NCBI GenBank assembly: GCA_965197665.1
Contig: CBDANO010000004.1
Span: forward strand, 124,001-188,000
Length of the DNA: 64,000 bases
Direction of reading: 5' to 3'
Source: CBDANO01 sp965197665
GTDB lineage: Bacteria; Chloroflexota; Dehalococcoidia; Lucifugimonadales; UBA3495
Shown piece after piece: positions 43,856-53,388 of this stretch. Position numbers and translations under genes: made by a program. The notes beneath the pieces were generated by a model that did no database searches, had not been told where the DNA came from, and saw only the letters and a list, made by a program, of their open reading frames with translations. The first letter of the stretch is position 1. Every line of letters starts with the position of its first letter.

Positions 43856-45199
43856 CTAAACTTTGACCCGCGGCGTCTTTCCGGCCGCGGTGTAACGGTT
43901 CTCAGGTATTGGCAGACCCAAGTTCCCGTGCAGGGTATCGGCTTCGTACTGCGTGCGGAACAACCCTCGCTCTTTTAATATGGGCACTACGCCGCTGGCA
44001 AAATCGGTGAACCCGAAGGGTAGTATTGCCGGGTTGACCATGAACCCATCCGCCCCGCCTCCCTCGAACCATACTTGCATCGTGTCAGCCACTTGGGCCG
44101 GCGTTCCCATGAAGGCGGTCTTTGGCGTGGTTTCCTGGACCGCTATCTGGCGCAGCGTCAGACCCTCTTCTCTTGCCGTCCGCTTTATCCGGTCCGTGGC
44201 GCTCTCCCATCCGTTGCGGGCGAAGTCTCCCAGATCTGGAAACGGCCCGTCCAAGGCGAACCGGGTAAAATCCATGTCGTTGAAATACCGGCCCAGGTAA
44301 TTCAGAGCGTCCTCGATGTCCACGAGGTTGGCCATCTCTTGGTACTTCTGCTCCGCTTCTTCCCACGTACTTCCAATGACGGGAGCGCAGCCGGGGAGAA
44401 CCAGTATCTCGTCGGGCCGCCGCCCGTAGCCGGCGCCTCTCTCCTTGATCTCTCGATAGAACTCCGCCGCCCCCTCCAGCGACCCTTGGCCGGTGAACAC
44501 CGCGTCGGCATGCCGGGCCGCGAAGTCCATGCCGGCTTCCGACTGTCCCGCCTGAATGAGCACCGGCCTCCCCTGCCGGGACCGGTGAATGTTTAGCGGG
44601 CCTTGGACCGAGTAAAACTCCCCTTTGTGGTCCAACCGGTGCATCTTCGCCGGGTCGAAGAATTCACCCGTTTCTTTGTTGCGGATGAAGGCGTCATCTT
44701 CCCACGAGTCCCATAAGCCCTTGGCCACTTCCATGAATTCGTGGGCCATCCGGTACCGCACGTCATGCTCCGGATGTTTTGCCTTGCCGTAGTTGAGGGC
44801 GGACCCTTCCAGCGGCGACGTAACGATGTTCCAACCCGCCCGCCCGTTGCTGATCTGGTCGATGGAGGCGAACTGCCGGGCAACCGTGTAGGGGTCACTG
44901 TAGGTGGTAGACAAAGTTGCGGCCACGCCGATGTGGGTCGTATCCATCGCCAAGGCCGCCAGCAAGGTCAGGGGTTCAAAACGGGTAAGGAAAATCGGGT
45001 GGGACTTTTCGCTGATGTACAGACCGTCGCCGAAGAACACGAAGTCCATCTTGGCCGCTTCGGCTTGCCGGGTCAGGGCCCGGTAATAGTCCAAGTTGAT
45101 GGCGCCGTCGGCCACGGCCTCGGGGTGCCTCCATGAAGCCATGTTGCTGCCCATTCCGGAAAAGAATGCTCCCAACCGCATTTTACGTTGATTCGTCAT
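43856..45199 (-). CDS. FMN-dependent monooxygenase, NtaA/SnaA/DszA family
   Basis: A 447-residue LLM protein of the NtaA/SnaA/DszA type: MRLGAFFSGMGSNMASWRHP at the start, LTRQAEAAKMDFVFFGDGLY, DQISNGRAGWNIVTSPLEG, LIQAGQSEAGMDFAARHADA and VNPAILPFGFTDFASGVVP. These enzymes use FMNH2 from a partner reductase to oxygenate chelators, sulfones or polyamines. The ATG at 45199 is preferred to a TTG seven codons upstream because the conserved part starts there. It follows another LLM gene by 14 bp and precedes a flavin reductase, forming a self-contained monooxygenase unit. The substrate is unknown. Confidence 0.9.
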   Translation of the reverse strand: MTNQRKMRLGAFFSGMGSNMASWRHPEAVADGAINLDYYRALTRQAEAAKMDFVFFGDGLYISEKSHPIFLTRFEPLTLLAALAMDTTHIGVAATLSTTYSDPYTVARQFASIDQISNGRAGWNIVTSPLEGSALNYGKAKHPEHDVRYRMAHEFMEVAKGLWDSWEDDAFIRNKETGEFFDPAKMHRLDHKGEFYSVQGPLNIHRSRQGRPVLIQAGQSEAGMDFAARHADAVFTGQGSLEGAAEFYREIKERGAGYGRRPDEILVLPGCAPVIGSTWEEAEQKYQEMANLVDIEDALNYLGRYFNDMDFTRFALDGPFPDLGDFARNGWESATDRIKRTAREEGLTLRQIAVQETTPKTAFMGTPAQVADTMQVWFEGGGADGFMVNPAILPFGFTDFASGVVPILKERGLFRTQYEADTLHGNLGLPIPENRYTAAGKTPRVKV

Positions 45200-45213
45200 C
45201 GCTATTCCCGCTC

Positions 45214-46254
45214 TTAGCAAGTGTCCGCTATCAAGCCGCGGCCTTGCGGCAACGCGTCACTCAGCAATTTGTAGGAGTGGAGCCGTTTCTCGAAGTCCTT
45301 GACGGCGGTTATGACAAAAACTTCGTCTACCTGGTAGCGGCGCTGGATATCCCGCAGCTTTCGGCCCACGGTTTCCTTCGAGCCGTGGATAATGTTGGCC
45401 TTCTGGACCTCGACGGCGCATTCCTCTTTCGCTTGCCTGATGTACTCCTCCGCCGCTTCCACGGCAAATACGGTCAGGGTCCTGCCGCTGTTCAAGTGAA
45501 TTTTCACCACAACCAGGTCGGAGGCGTACCCTTCCGCTTCATCGTCGGAATCGGCTACGATCACCGGCAGGGCCAGCATCACCTGGGGCCGGGTAGACTG
45601 GCTCGAGTCATAGTGGCTGCGGTAGGTCCGGACCGCCTCGCACATCACCGATTCGTCGTTATTGAGAAACAGGGCGAAAACGTAGGGCATCGCGTATTTG
45701 GCGGCCAACTCCGCGCTGGCGGGCGTGGTACCCAGCAAGAACAAGTCGGCGGGTTGAGGCGGCGACGGGCTGGCCTTCAACCCGTGGAGGGGATGGCCTT
45801 CTTCCAGCTGGCCGTGGAGGAACCGTCTTAGCTCCAGCAGCTTCTCCGAGAGAGGCTTTTCCCCGTACCCCGTTTCCTGTTGCAACGCCCGGGTCGAGTG
45901 GGGCAGGCCGCCCGGCCCCCCGCCGATCCCCAGGTCCACCCGTCCCGGGGCCAAAGAAGCCAACACATTGAAATTCTCCGCCACTTTGTAGGGGCTGTAA
46001 TGCTGTAGCAGCACTCCCCCGGACCCAAGCCTGATGCGGCTGGTTTTGGCCAGCAGGTAAGACACCAACACCTCCGGCGAAGACCCCAAGACTCCGTTGG
46101 ACCCGTGGTGCTCGGTGACCCAAAACCGGTGATAGCCCCATTTCTCCGCCTGCTTCGCCAGCTCGACGGTGTGTCGGAACCCCTCGGCGGCGGTCTCGGT
46201 TTCTTGCACCGGGCTTTGGTCTAGTATGCTCAGCTTCAGAGTGGAGGCGCTCAT
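45214..46254 (-). CDS. LLM-class flavin-dependent oxidoreductase, MsnO8-like
   Basis: A 346-residue LLM protein with the MsnO8-type opening LKLSILDQSPVQETETAAEG, then KWGYHRFWVTEHHGSNGVLG, IRLGSGGVLLQHYSPYKVAE, GRVDLGIGGGPGG and PADLFLLGTTPASAELAAKY. Members are FMN-linked monooxygenases of largely unknown substrate. It lies 17 bp after the end of the amidase remnant and 14 bp before the NtaA-like gene, all on the minus strand, so the four genes from 47673 to 43105 read as one operon. Clearly distinct from the other LLM proteins in the window. Confidence 0.88.
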   Translation of the reverse strand: MSASTLKLSILDQSPVQETETAAEGFRHTVELAKQAEKWGYHRFWVTEHHGSNGVLGSSPEVLVSYLLAKTSRIRLGSGGVLLQHYSPYKVAENFNVLASLAPGRVDLGIGGGPGGLPHSTRALQQETGYGEKPLSEKLLELRRFLHGQLEEGHPLHGLKASPSPPQPADLFLLGTTPASAELAAKYAMPYVFALFLNNDESVMCEAVRTYRSHYDSSQSTRPQVMLALPVIVADSDDEAEGYASDLVVVKIHLNSGRTLTVFAVEAAEEYIRQAKEECAVEVQKANIIHGSKETVGRKLRDIQRRYQVDEVFVITAVKDFEKRLHSYKLLSDALPQGRGLIADTC

Positions 46255-46271
46255 GTGAATTTACGTAGGAG

Positions 46272-47673
46272 CTAGACGTTGGGCCGCAGGTCATGCCACT
46301 CGGTAGCCGATTCGTAAGCGTGGCCTACCCGGCACAGCAGCGGCTCGGATAGGTGTTTGCCAACGAATTGGATGCTCAACGGCAACCCTTCGTTACTCAG
46401 GCCGGAGGGCAAGGAGATCGTGGGAGCGCCGTTGAAGTCGAAGGGCATGGTGAAGTTCAACCAACTCAGGTCTTCGGTGACCATGGGGCCGTACAACTCC
46501 TCCGGCGTTACGGGGAAGGCGGGGGTAGGCATGGAAGGGGACACCAGCACGTCTATGTTGGAAAATACGCCGGCAATAATGCCGTTGCAGGCAGCTCTCT
46601 CGTTGTTGGCGTTGGCGTAATCGACGCCGGTGACCCCCGTGCCCTTGTCCAAAAAGCCCCGGAACCAAGGTCCGTACTCGTCCCGCCGGGAAGTGGAAAT
46701 TGCTTTGGTGGGCCGCCAGCGCCTCGGCAGCGCAAAGCACCGACCAAGCCGGGCAGTACTCCCTGGTATCGGGCATGCTCACTTGCACTATTTCCGCCCC
46801 CAGCCCCTCCATCACCCGGGCCCCGGCTAGGACGGCCTCGGTGACTTGCGGGTCTGCCCCTTGAGTAATCCAATGCTCGTCCAAGCCGATGCGGATGCCT
46901 TCCACTCCCCGTCCCACCCCTTCCAGCATATTGGGCACCGACGCGCCCAACGTCGTTGGGTCGTTGGGGTCGCGCCCCGCGATTGCTTGGAGCATGATCC
47001 CGGCGTCGACGGCGCTGCGGGTCATTGGGCCCACGTGGTCCAACGACTCGGCCAAAGCCAGCACCCCGTAGCGGCTGACCCGGCCCCAAGTGGGTTTGAT
47101 TCCGACGATTCCGCAGGAGGCGGAAGGAAACCTGATGGAGCCTCCGGTGTCGCTGCCCAGGGAGCCAAAGCACAACCCGGCCGCCGTCGCCGCGCCGGAG
47201 CCGCTGGAGGAAGCCCCCGCCCAGCATTTGGTGTTCCAAGGGTTGAGGGGGATGTCGAACTCCGGATTGTAGCCGGCCATCGCGCCTTCGGTGAGGTTCA
47301 ACTTGCCCAACAGCACCGAGCCGGCCGACGCCAGCTTTCTGACCACCGTGCCATCGAAGTCCGGCGCGAAGTCCCGCAGGACCTTCAAGCCGCCCATGGT
47401 GCGGACGCCCTTGGTATAGCAAAGGTCCTTGACGGCGATGGGCACCCCGTGGAGTTGCCCCAAGTACCGTCCGGCCGCTATCTCCCTTTCCGCGGCCCGG
47501 GCCGCCTCCATGGCGCTGTCCCCCATCACTGTGGCATAGCTCTTGTATTGGCCGTCTACCGACTCGATACGTCTAAGCATCGCCTCGGTGACCTCGACGG
47601 GGGATAGTTGCTTCGATTCGATCAATCCGGCTATTTCCGAGATAGTCTTGAAGTGCAAAGGAGTTTCAGACAT
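46272..47673 (-). pseudogene. Amidase signature enzyme broken by a frameshift
   Basis: Together the two frames give a full-length amidase of about 467 residues. The first (47673 to about 46688) has HGVPIAVKDL with the catalytic Lys, GASSSGSGAATAAG and LGSDTGGSIRFPSA with the Ser pair. After QSNFHF the homology moves to another frame that reads RRDEYGPWFRGFLDKGTG and continues to NV at 46272. Removing one base from the GGG at 46688-46690 joins them cleanly. All catalytic residues lie before the break, so this may be a sequencing error or a very recent inactivation. AAAGGAG precedes the ATG. Confidence 0.8.
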
Positions 47674-47903
47674 TTCCAGGCTCCTTTCGGCCGTGAGTCT
47701 TCACCCGGCCCGTTACGTGATTCTGGGTATTGCTAATATTGGGTACCGCTTCGCCTGTAGAGTCCTTGCATACATTACCACATTAACCTAGACAATTTCC
47801 GGCGAAGATCTATCTCGCGGCTAATACCGCCGGACGGCCGGTCAATACGGTGAACGACAACACAGCGCCGTCTCCCGGCGAGCGCGCGGCGGATGATCGG
47901 GTC

Positions 47904-48863
47904 TCACCGCCGGCCCAGCGCTTCCCCCAAGTTCTTCAGCATGTCGTCCACCATCGAGTCTAGGTCGTACTCCGGTTCCCATCCCCATTCCTCCATGGCA
48001 ACGGAATCGTCAAGGGAGTCGGGCCAAGAGTCGGCAATGGCTTGGCGGACCGGATCGACTTCATAGTCGATGGTAAAGTCCGGGACCCTCTTTCTTATGG
48101 CGTCGGCCAGTTGGGCGGGAGTGAAGCTCATGGACCCCACGTTGAAGTCGGCGTGATGCCGGAGCTTGAACCCGTCGGCCTCGGCCAAGTCGATCATCGA
48201 CTTGATGCAGTCGGGCATGTACATCATGGGCAAGTAGGTATCCGGGGACAAATAGCAGGTGTAATGCCGCTCCCGAATCGCTCCGTAGAATATTGCCACC
48301 GAGTAGTCGGTCGTGCCGGCGGTGGGCGGAGTCTTCCAGCTAATGATTCCCGGCAGCCTCGCGCCCCTGACGTCCAAGCCCAGCTTGGCAGAGTAGTAGT
48401 TCCCCAGCAACTCTCCGAACACCTTGGAGATGCCGTACAGCGCGTTGGGCTTCTGGACCGTGTCGTTGGGCGTGTTTTGCATGGGGGTTTCCGGCCCAAA
48501 GGCGGCGATGGAACTGGGAACGAATACTCGTTCCAGTTTGTGTTTCACGCCGGCCTCGAAGACGTTGTACAGCCCGTTGACGTTCACTTGGTGAGCATCT
48601 TGACGCTTGGCCTCGGCCAAGGCGGACAGTATCGAGCTCAGGTGATAGACCGTGTCTATTCCATAGCGCCCGATGGCGGCGTCGACCTGCTGGTAGTCGG
48701 TAACGTCGATGGTAGTGCAGGGCCCCGAACTCGTTACGTCGTCGTGCAGGGCCGTCCTGTGTCCGGCGGCTACGACGTTGTCGGCCCCGTAGCGGTGCCT
48801 GAGGGCGGGCACAAGCTCGGTCCCGATTTGCCCGGCGGCGCCGGTTACCAAGATTCTATTCAT
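47904..48863 (-). CDS. SDR-type L-threonine 3-dehydrogenase-like epimerase
   Basis: A 319-residue extended SDR closely following the SDR-type threonine dehydrogenase pattern: RILVTGAAGQIGTELVPALR, VYHLSSILSALAE, RVFVPSSIAAFGPETP, ALYGISKVFGELL with YxxxK, GARLPGIISWKTPPTAGTTD, LPMMYMPDCIKSMIDL, SMSFTPAQLADAI, and IADSWPDSLDDSVA near the C-terminus. It would oxidise threonine to 2-amino-3-ketobutyrate with NAD+. No glycine C-acetyltransferase is adjacent, so a different hydroxy substrate cannot be excluded. I choose the ATG at 48863 to match family starts; an ATG at 48896 is also possible, and neither has a clear ribosome site. Confidence 0.83.
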   Translation of the reverse strand: MNRILVTGAAGQIGTELVPALRHRYGADNVVAAGHRTALHDDVTSSGPCTTIDVTDYQQVDAAIGRYGIDTVYHLSSILSALAEAKRQDAHQVNVNGLYNVFEAGVKHKLERVFVPSSIAAFGPETPMQNTPNDTVQKPNALYGISKVFGELLGNYYSAKLGLDVRGARLPGIISWKTPPTAGTTDYSVAIFYGAIRERHYTCYLSPDTYLPMMYMPDCIKSMIDLAEADGFKLRHHADFNVGSMSFTPAQLADAIRKRVPDFTIDYEVDPVRQAIADSWPDSLDDSVAMEEWGWEPEYDLDSMVDDMLKNLGEALGRR

Positions 48864-48896
48864 TGCTCGTCTCGCGTCACCGATGGTCTTGCTCAT

Positions 48897-49290
48897 GGGC
48901 AGGGTTTGCTTGGACAGGAAGCAGTGCCCCCAAACACGGTGGAGATTAGGGGGATTATACGTTAGTCGAGGGGCTTGGCTAGTCCGCCAAGAATCTAATA
49001 CCGCCGCATTTCAGCGCGGAAGGATTACCGAACCGGGGGCGCAGCGTGTTGGCGTATGATTCCAACCGATACTTCGATTGGAGGAGAGAGGCCAGGGGTT
49101 TTTTATTTCAGGGCCATTGTGCGCCATTTAGAGCCATGGGCCTGGGTGGTGGTCGATAGGTTTGGCAAGGCGGTAATAGCTGCCTATTGATAGGATAGGG
49201 AGCGGCCACCGGGCGTGGCAAGGGGGAAGTGGCGGTAGTTTGGGGAAGGCTAAGGAGCCGACAAAAGATTCCAAGGCGGGTTGATGCGGC
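48897..49290. other. Intergenic region with no visible gene
   Basis: 394 bp between minus-strand genes. A short T-run (GGGTTTTTTATTT near 49097) is present without a strong adjoining hairpin. Nothing else is supported. Confidence 0.4.
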
Positions 49291-49704
49291 CTATATAGGC
49301 ATCATATTGCGGCCCGGTGGGTCCGCCCTACTAAGCTTGTCGTCAGAGTAGTGCACCTGCAAGGCGTCCGGCTCCTTGGGTGCCAGCTTTTCCGAGTTGC
49401 CGGACTGCCGATGCATGAAGATGTCTACGCACCTAAGGCCACTCAAGCGGCGCAGCTTGTCTTCGGCGCGGGGGTTAGTGGTCTTGAAAATCACGTCGTC
49501 GGTGTGGCCGCTGTCGATCAATCTTAGGATCAGGGCATCCAGGAACGATGCCGGCATTATCTCAATGCCGTCCAGGTCCAGGACTACCGGGCCGTCTTGC
49601 AGCAGCGGCAAGAGCCTGTCATAAGCCTCTGCGCCTCTCCTCCGGGTAGAAAAGGATGGGGAAAGCTCGGAAAGAGCAACAGTACGAACCCCGGCCATTG
49701 TCAT
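49291..49704 (-). CDS. STAS-like DUF4325 protein
   Basis: A 137-residue protein with the DUF4325/STAS-like core: LSELSPSFSTRRRGAEAYDR, then VVLDLDGIEIMPASFLDALI and TTNPRAEDKLRRLSGL. The domain resembles anti-sigma-factor antagonists and is often linked with ATPase partners, so a signalling role is likely; no partner kinase is adjacent. I place the start at the ATG at 49704. No ribosome site is present, but a near-consensus promoter ends only 9 nt before the ATG, implying a leaderless message. A polar tail of about 35 residues follows the domain. Confidence 0.75.
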   Translation of the reverse strand: MTMAGVRTVALSELSPSFSTRRRGAEAYDRLLPLLQDGPVVLDLDGIEIMPASFLDALILRLIDSGHTDDVIFKTTNPRAEDKLRRLSGLRCVDIFMHRQSGNSEKLAPKEPDALQVHYSDDKLSRADPPGRNMMPI

Positions 49705-49713
49705 GGAGTAGCA

Positions 49714-49743
49714 ATTATACCGTTCCCACGTGTGGACGCGCAA
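49714..49743 (-). promoter_or_regulatory. Sigma-70-type promoter for the DUF4325 gene
   Basis: On the minus strand TTGCGC (49738-49743) and TATAAT (49714-49719) are separated by 18 bp. Initiation about 7 nt past the -10 box falls within 2-3 nt of the ATG at 49704, giving a leaderless or near-leaderless transcript. Confidence 0.65.
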
Positions 49744-49782
49744 AGAAGCGAATAGGCCTAGACGGGGCCGAGGGGACTTTCT

Positions 49783-49790
49783 GGTATACT
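49783..49790 (+). promoter_or_regulatory. Possible extended -10 promoter for the LLM gene
   Basis: A TATACT box at 49785-49790, preceded by GG rather than a true TG extension one base off, lies 40 nt before the LLM ATG. No good -35 is seen, so this is weak. Confidence 0.25.
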
Positions 49791-49830
49791 CTGAGGCTGT
49801 GTTGGAGTATTACCCCTGAGCGAGGGGACC

Positions 49831-50802
49831 ATGAAGTTCGGCTTCACCGCCCCGGGCCTTGGCCCTCTGGCGACCCCGGACAATTTGAGCGCCTTGGCCC
49901 GCCGCGGCGAGGAGATGGGCTTCGGCCTCATCTGCGTCACCGACCACATCGTCATACCCAAGACCATCCAGCCGGTCTATCCCTACAGCGACTCCGGAGA
50001 TTACTACGGCGGAGACGCCCGCGATTATCTGGAGATGCTCATCACGCTGACTTTCCTCATCAGCCACACGTCGTCGGCCCGGCTGCTCACCTCGGTCATG
50101 GTCATGCCCCATCGCAGCCCGGTCCTGACCGCCAAGATGCTCACCACCATCGACGTGCTGTCCAAGGGCCGCTTGGACGTGGGGTGCGGCATTGGGTGGA
50201 TGCGGGAGGAGTTCGCAGCAACGGGCGCTCCTCCCTTCGAGGAGCGGGGAGCGGTCAGCGACGAGTACATCCGGGCCTTCAAGGAGTTGTGGACCAGCGA
50301 CAGCCCAACTTTCGAGGGGAGGTACTGCCGGTTTTCGGATATCGACTTCTTGCCGAAAACGGTGCAGCAACCCCATCCGCCGATATGGATAGGCGGTGAG
50401 AGCCCCCCGGCACTGCGGCGGGCCGGCCGCTTGGCCGACGTATGGTACCCAATAAGCAGCAACCCCCGCTACCCCATGGCAACGCCGGAGCAGGTGTCCG
50501 CCGGCTTGGCGCGGGTGCGCCGTCACGCCGAGGAAGCGGGCAGAGACCCTTCCCATGTTGGGTTGGCTTACAATACCTTGCTTTACAGCGAACCCGAGCC
50601 TCACTTACTTCCAAGCGGCGAGCGCCGGCCCTTTACCGGCCGCCCGGAGCAAATCGCCGAAGACGTCAGGGCATGGGAAGCCCTGGGTACCAGCTATTTG
50701 ATGCTTGGTTTCCATCGTAACTTGGAGACGGACTCTCTGGATGAAGTATTGGAGCGGATGGAACGCTTCGCCGCCAAGGTGATGCCCCTAGTACAAGGCT
50801 GA
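49831..50802 (+). CDS. LLM-class F420-dependent-type oxidoreductase
   Basis: A 323-residue LLM protein: MKFGFTAPGLGPLATPDNLS, EEMGFGLICVTDHIVIPKTI, LLTSVMVMPHRSPVLTAKML, VLSKGRLDVGCGIGWMREEF and HPPIWIGGESPPALRRAGRL. The TDHI active-site segment and WIGG loop match the Rv-type F420-dependent group more than FMN monooxygenases, but cofactor choice cannot be settled by eye. GAGCGAGGGG lies before the ATG. It is divergent from the DUF4325 gene and 112 bp upstream of an amidase on the same strand. Confidence 0.88.
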   Translation: MKFGFTAPGLGPLATPDNLSALARRGEEMGFGLICVTDHIVIPKTIQPVYPYSDSGDYYGGDARDYLEMLITLTFLISHTSSARLLTSVMVMPHRSPVLTAKMLTTIDVLSKGRLDVGCGIGWMREEFAATGAPPFEERGAVSDEYIRAFKELWTSDSPTFEGRYCRFSDIDFLPKTVQQPHPPIWIGGESPPALRRAGRLADVWYPISSNPRYPMATPEQVSAGLARVRRHAEEAGRDPSHVGLAYNTLLYSEPEPHLLPSGERRPFTGRPEQIAEDVRAWEALGTSYLMLGFHRNLETDSLDEVLERMERFAAKVMPLVQG

Positions 50803-50914
50803 TCCATCCGGCCCGCACGCAATCAACCTTGGAACTGCTCTTGGCCCGCCGTTGTTTTGACAACCACGAGAACGAATACGCGGGCAAGTACCGGGACGAA
50901 CAAGAGGTGAAAGC

Positions 50915-52330
50915 ATGAATCCCTTGGTCAAGCTTACGGCCCGGCAAGCCGTTGACATGTTGAAGGAAGGCAGCGTTACCCCCTTGGAGCTCATCGACGC
51001 CGCGGTAGAACGCATCGAAGAGACCGACGGGACTCTCAACGCTCTGCCGACCCTCTGCGTGGAGCGGGCGCGAAGACACGCCGAGAAGCTTATGTCGGAA
51101 AGAGTAACGGACCCGCCCCCGGGTTACCTCCACGGCTTGCCCTTGGCGGTGAAAGACCTGAAGGACGTAGCGGGAGTCCGCTCCACCAAAGGGTCCCCCA
51201 TATTCGCCGATTACGTGCCGGAGCGCTCCGACTACTTGGTGGAAACTATCGAAGGGAAGGGCGGCATCGTGCTGGCCAAGTCCAACACCCCTGAGTTTGG
51301 GGCGGGAGGCAACACCTTCAACGAGGTCTTTGGCAAGACCCGCAACCCTTGGAATACTGCCATGACTTGCGGCGGGTCCTCCGGGGGGTCGGCGGCGGCC
51401 CTGGCCACGGGCCAAGTATGGCTGGCTACGGGCAGCGACTTGGGCGGCAGCCTGCGCCTTCCGGCCAGTTTCTGCTCGGTGGTGGGCTACCGGCCATCCC
51501 CGGGCCGGGTTCCCCACGGACCGGAAGCCCTCCCCTTCAGCACCCTGACGGTTGACGGCCCCATGGGCCGCAACGTCGGCGACGTGGCCCTGTTCTTGGA
51601 CGCTCAATCGGGGCGGCACCCGGGCGACCCCCTAACTTTCCCCGCTCCCGAGAGTTCGTATGCGTCGGCGGTGGAGGCCCCCAAGCCGCCGCGCCGGGTA
51701 GCCTTCAGCCCCGACTTGGGCATCGCCAACGTCGACTCGGAAGTCAAGGAAGTGTGCGCCAAGGCCGCGAGACTGTTCGAGAGCATGGGGGCCGTGGTGG
51801 AGGAGGCGGCCATAGACCTGCACGACGCCGAGGAGACGTTCCAGACCCTGCGCGCCGCCGAATTCGTAGGTTCCTACCTGCCCATCCTCGACGGCTACAG
51901 GGACCAACTCAAGCCGGAGATCATCTGGAACATCGAAAAGGGGCTTCAGTTGACCGCCAGCGAGATCGAGCGGGCGGAGTTGGCCCGGGGCGCCCTATTC
52001 CACCGCACCGCCGAGTTCTTCAGCCGCTACGATCTGCTGCTGTGCCCGGCGGCGGCGGTGCCCCCCTTCGACGTGGATATACGCTACGTAACCGAGATCA
52101 ACGGCGTCGAATTGGACAACTACATATCTTGGGCTTTGATAACCTTCGCCATAACGCTGACAGCGTCTCCGGCAATGTCGGTCCCCTGCGGATTCACCCG
52201 GTCGGGCTTGCCGGTGGGCCTACAGATGGTGGGGCCATGGGGTAAAGACGCGGCTTTGCTGTCGGCGGCCGCCCTATTCGAGCAAGAGACCGGACTAGCC
52301 GCCCGGTTGCCGATGGACCCTCTAGGTTGA
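50915..52330 (+). CDS. Amidase (amidase signature family)
   Basis: A 471-residue intact amidase. HGLPLAVKDLKDVAG provides the catalytic Lys, TCGGSSGGSAAALATG the cis-Ser, and TGSDLGGSLRLPASFC the nucleophilic Ser. It hydrolyses an amide to an acid and ammonia; the substrate is unknown. AAGAGGTGAAAGC lies before the ATG. Its last 593 bp (from about 51738) recur with about 97 percent identity at 54310-54903, beyond a 2-kb stretch of unrelated genes. The gene is complete and in frame. It differs clearly from the frameshifted amidase at 46272. Confidence 0.92.
   Translation: MNPLVKLTARQAVDMLKEGSVTPLELIDAAVERIEETDGTLNALPTLCVERARRHAEKLMSERVTDPPPGYLHGLPLAVKDLKDVAGVRSTKGSPIFADYVPERSDYLVETIEGKGGIVLAKSNTPEFGAGGNTFNEVFGKTRNPWNTAMTCGGSSGGSAAALATGQVWLATGSDLGGSLRLPASFCSVVGYRPSPGRVPHGPEALPFSTLTVDGPMGRNVGDVALFLDAQSGRHPGDPLTFPAPESSYASAVEAPKPPRRVAFSPDLGIANVDSEVKEVCAKAARLFESMGAVVEEAAIDLHDAEETFQTLRAAEFVGSYLPILDGYRDQLKPEIIWNIEKGLQLTASEIERAELARGALFHRTAEFFSRYDLLLCPAAAVPPFDVDIRYVTEINGVELDNYISWALITFAITLTASPAMSVPCGFTRSGLPVGLQMVGPWGKDAALLSAAALFEQETGLAARLPMDPLG
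51738..52330 (+). repeat. Direct repeat, copy A (3' part of amidase)
   Basis: 593 bp matching 54310-54903 with roughly 18 substitutions by hand count, mostly synonymous, and one extra C in the other copy. Both copies end at the same amidase stop codon. Confidence 0.9.
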
Positions 52331-52606
52331 CAAAATCAAGAACTTTTGCCCTCAGGTTCAGGCTGGCGGTGTAGCCCTCGATCTGCGACGGCCGGAGATA
52401 GAGCGTAGGTGAACGTGACAATGGAGATGAAGTACTTCAGGCGATCGTGGTTTCGCAGGCTGGTGTCGCGCTTGGTGTTGCGCAGGCGGGGCTCCGGCAT
52501 GCGCAGCCTTGCGATGATGGCCACCTGAGGAGGCGTTCCCATCCGGCAGACCGAGCTCGCGCCTGATGGCGTGGAGTTCTCCGAGGACGTGTCGGCGGCC
52601 AGGTGA

Positions 52607-53314
52607 GTGGAGGAAAGCCTGTCGGCCTTGAACTTCTCGACGGTGCGAGCTCTGCTCCCAAACGGGTTTCCGGCATGCGCCCGCGTGTTTCATCCCGCAT
52701 ATCTGAACGACGACAAGGAACAGTCGGTCCTATGGTCTACGGTGGCTTCGTGGACGGGGCGGATCGTCCATCCCCTGATGCAGTTTCAGCGTGTCGCAGG
52801 TCTGCCCGAAGGCCCTCACATCAATTACCCCGACCCGCCGTGAAGTTCGCATCCGACGGTCGGGTCGATCCCGGAAGGGGAGTGCAGTACCCTGGTCGAA
52901 ACGCTCAGGGGCTTCACCACAACCCCCGACATCTGCTACTTCTGCCTATGGGAAGGCTGGGGAAACATCGACATCCGCCTCTACAAGGCCGGTTCTCGTG
53001 TGAGAGCGCCGCACCGAGACCATCTGTTGTTCCGCGGTCCTATCGACGCCATCATGGCTTTTCTCGCAACAGGTTGGCCTCTCGCGAACGCCTGGAGCAA
53101 CTCGCCGAACATCTGGTGGCCGGAGGACCGGTCCTGGTGCGTGGCAACCGACATCGACCTGTACGATACCTACGTTGGCGGCAGTCGGGAGTGCATCGAG
53201 GCGGTCCTGAGCCACCCGGACCTGGAGGCGCTGCCCACGACCCTCGACGCGTCAACGTACCTGATCAGCGACACCATCAACGCACCGGAAAAGTTCCAGG
53301 GCGGCAGCGACTGA
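52607..53314 (+). pseudogene. Hypothetical protein gene interrupted by TGA
   Basis: One frame of about 235 codons from GTG at 52607, with an in-frame TGA at 52841-52843. The first part reads FPACARVFHPAYLNDD and WTGRIVHPLMQFQRV; after the TGA it continues as TTTPDICYFCLWEGWGN, SRVRAPHRDHLLFRGPIDA, WWPEDRSWCVATDIDLYDTY and SRECIEAVLSHPDLEALP. I recall this as a common uncharacterised family in Actinobacteria and Chloroflexota. The TGA falls in a variable linker (INYPDPP), not a redox motif, so I treat it as a nonsense mutation. Both halves keep well-conserved residues, which points to recent decay or an error. Confidence 0.65.
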
Positions 53315-53388
53315 GCATGTCGTGTCTCTCGCCCGTAAACAACAAGCGTTCACACCAGTGACGGGGGCGGCAATGTAGAGGCCAATAG

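Noticed and set aside
52841..52843. In-frame TGA inside the hypothetical gene 52607-53314 as a third selenocysteine codon
   Set aside because: It falls in a variable Pro-rich linker with no Cys-like redox motif, and the surrounding insert holds other broken genes, so a nonsense mutation is more likely.
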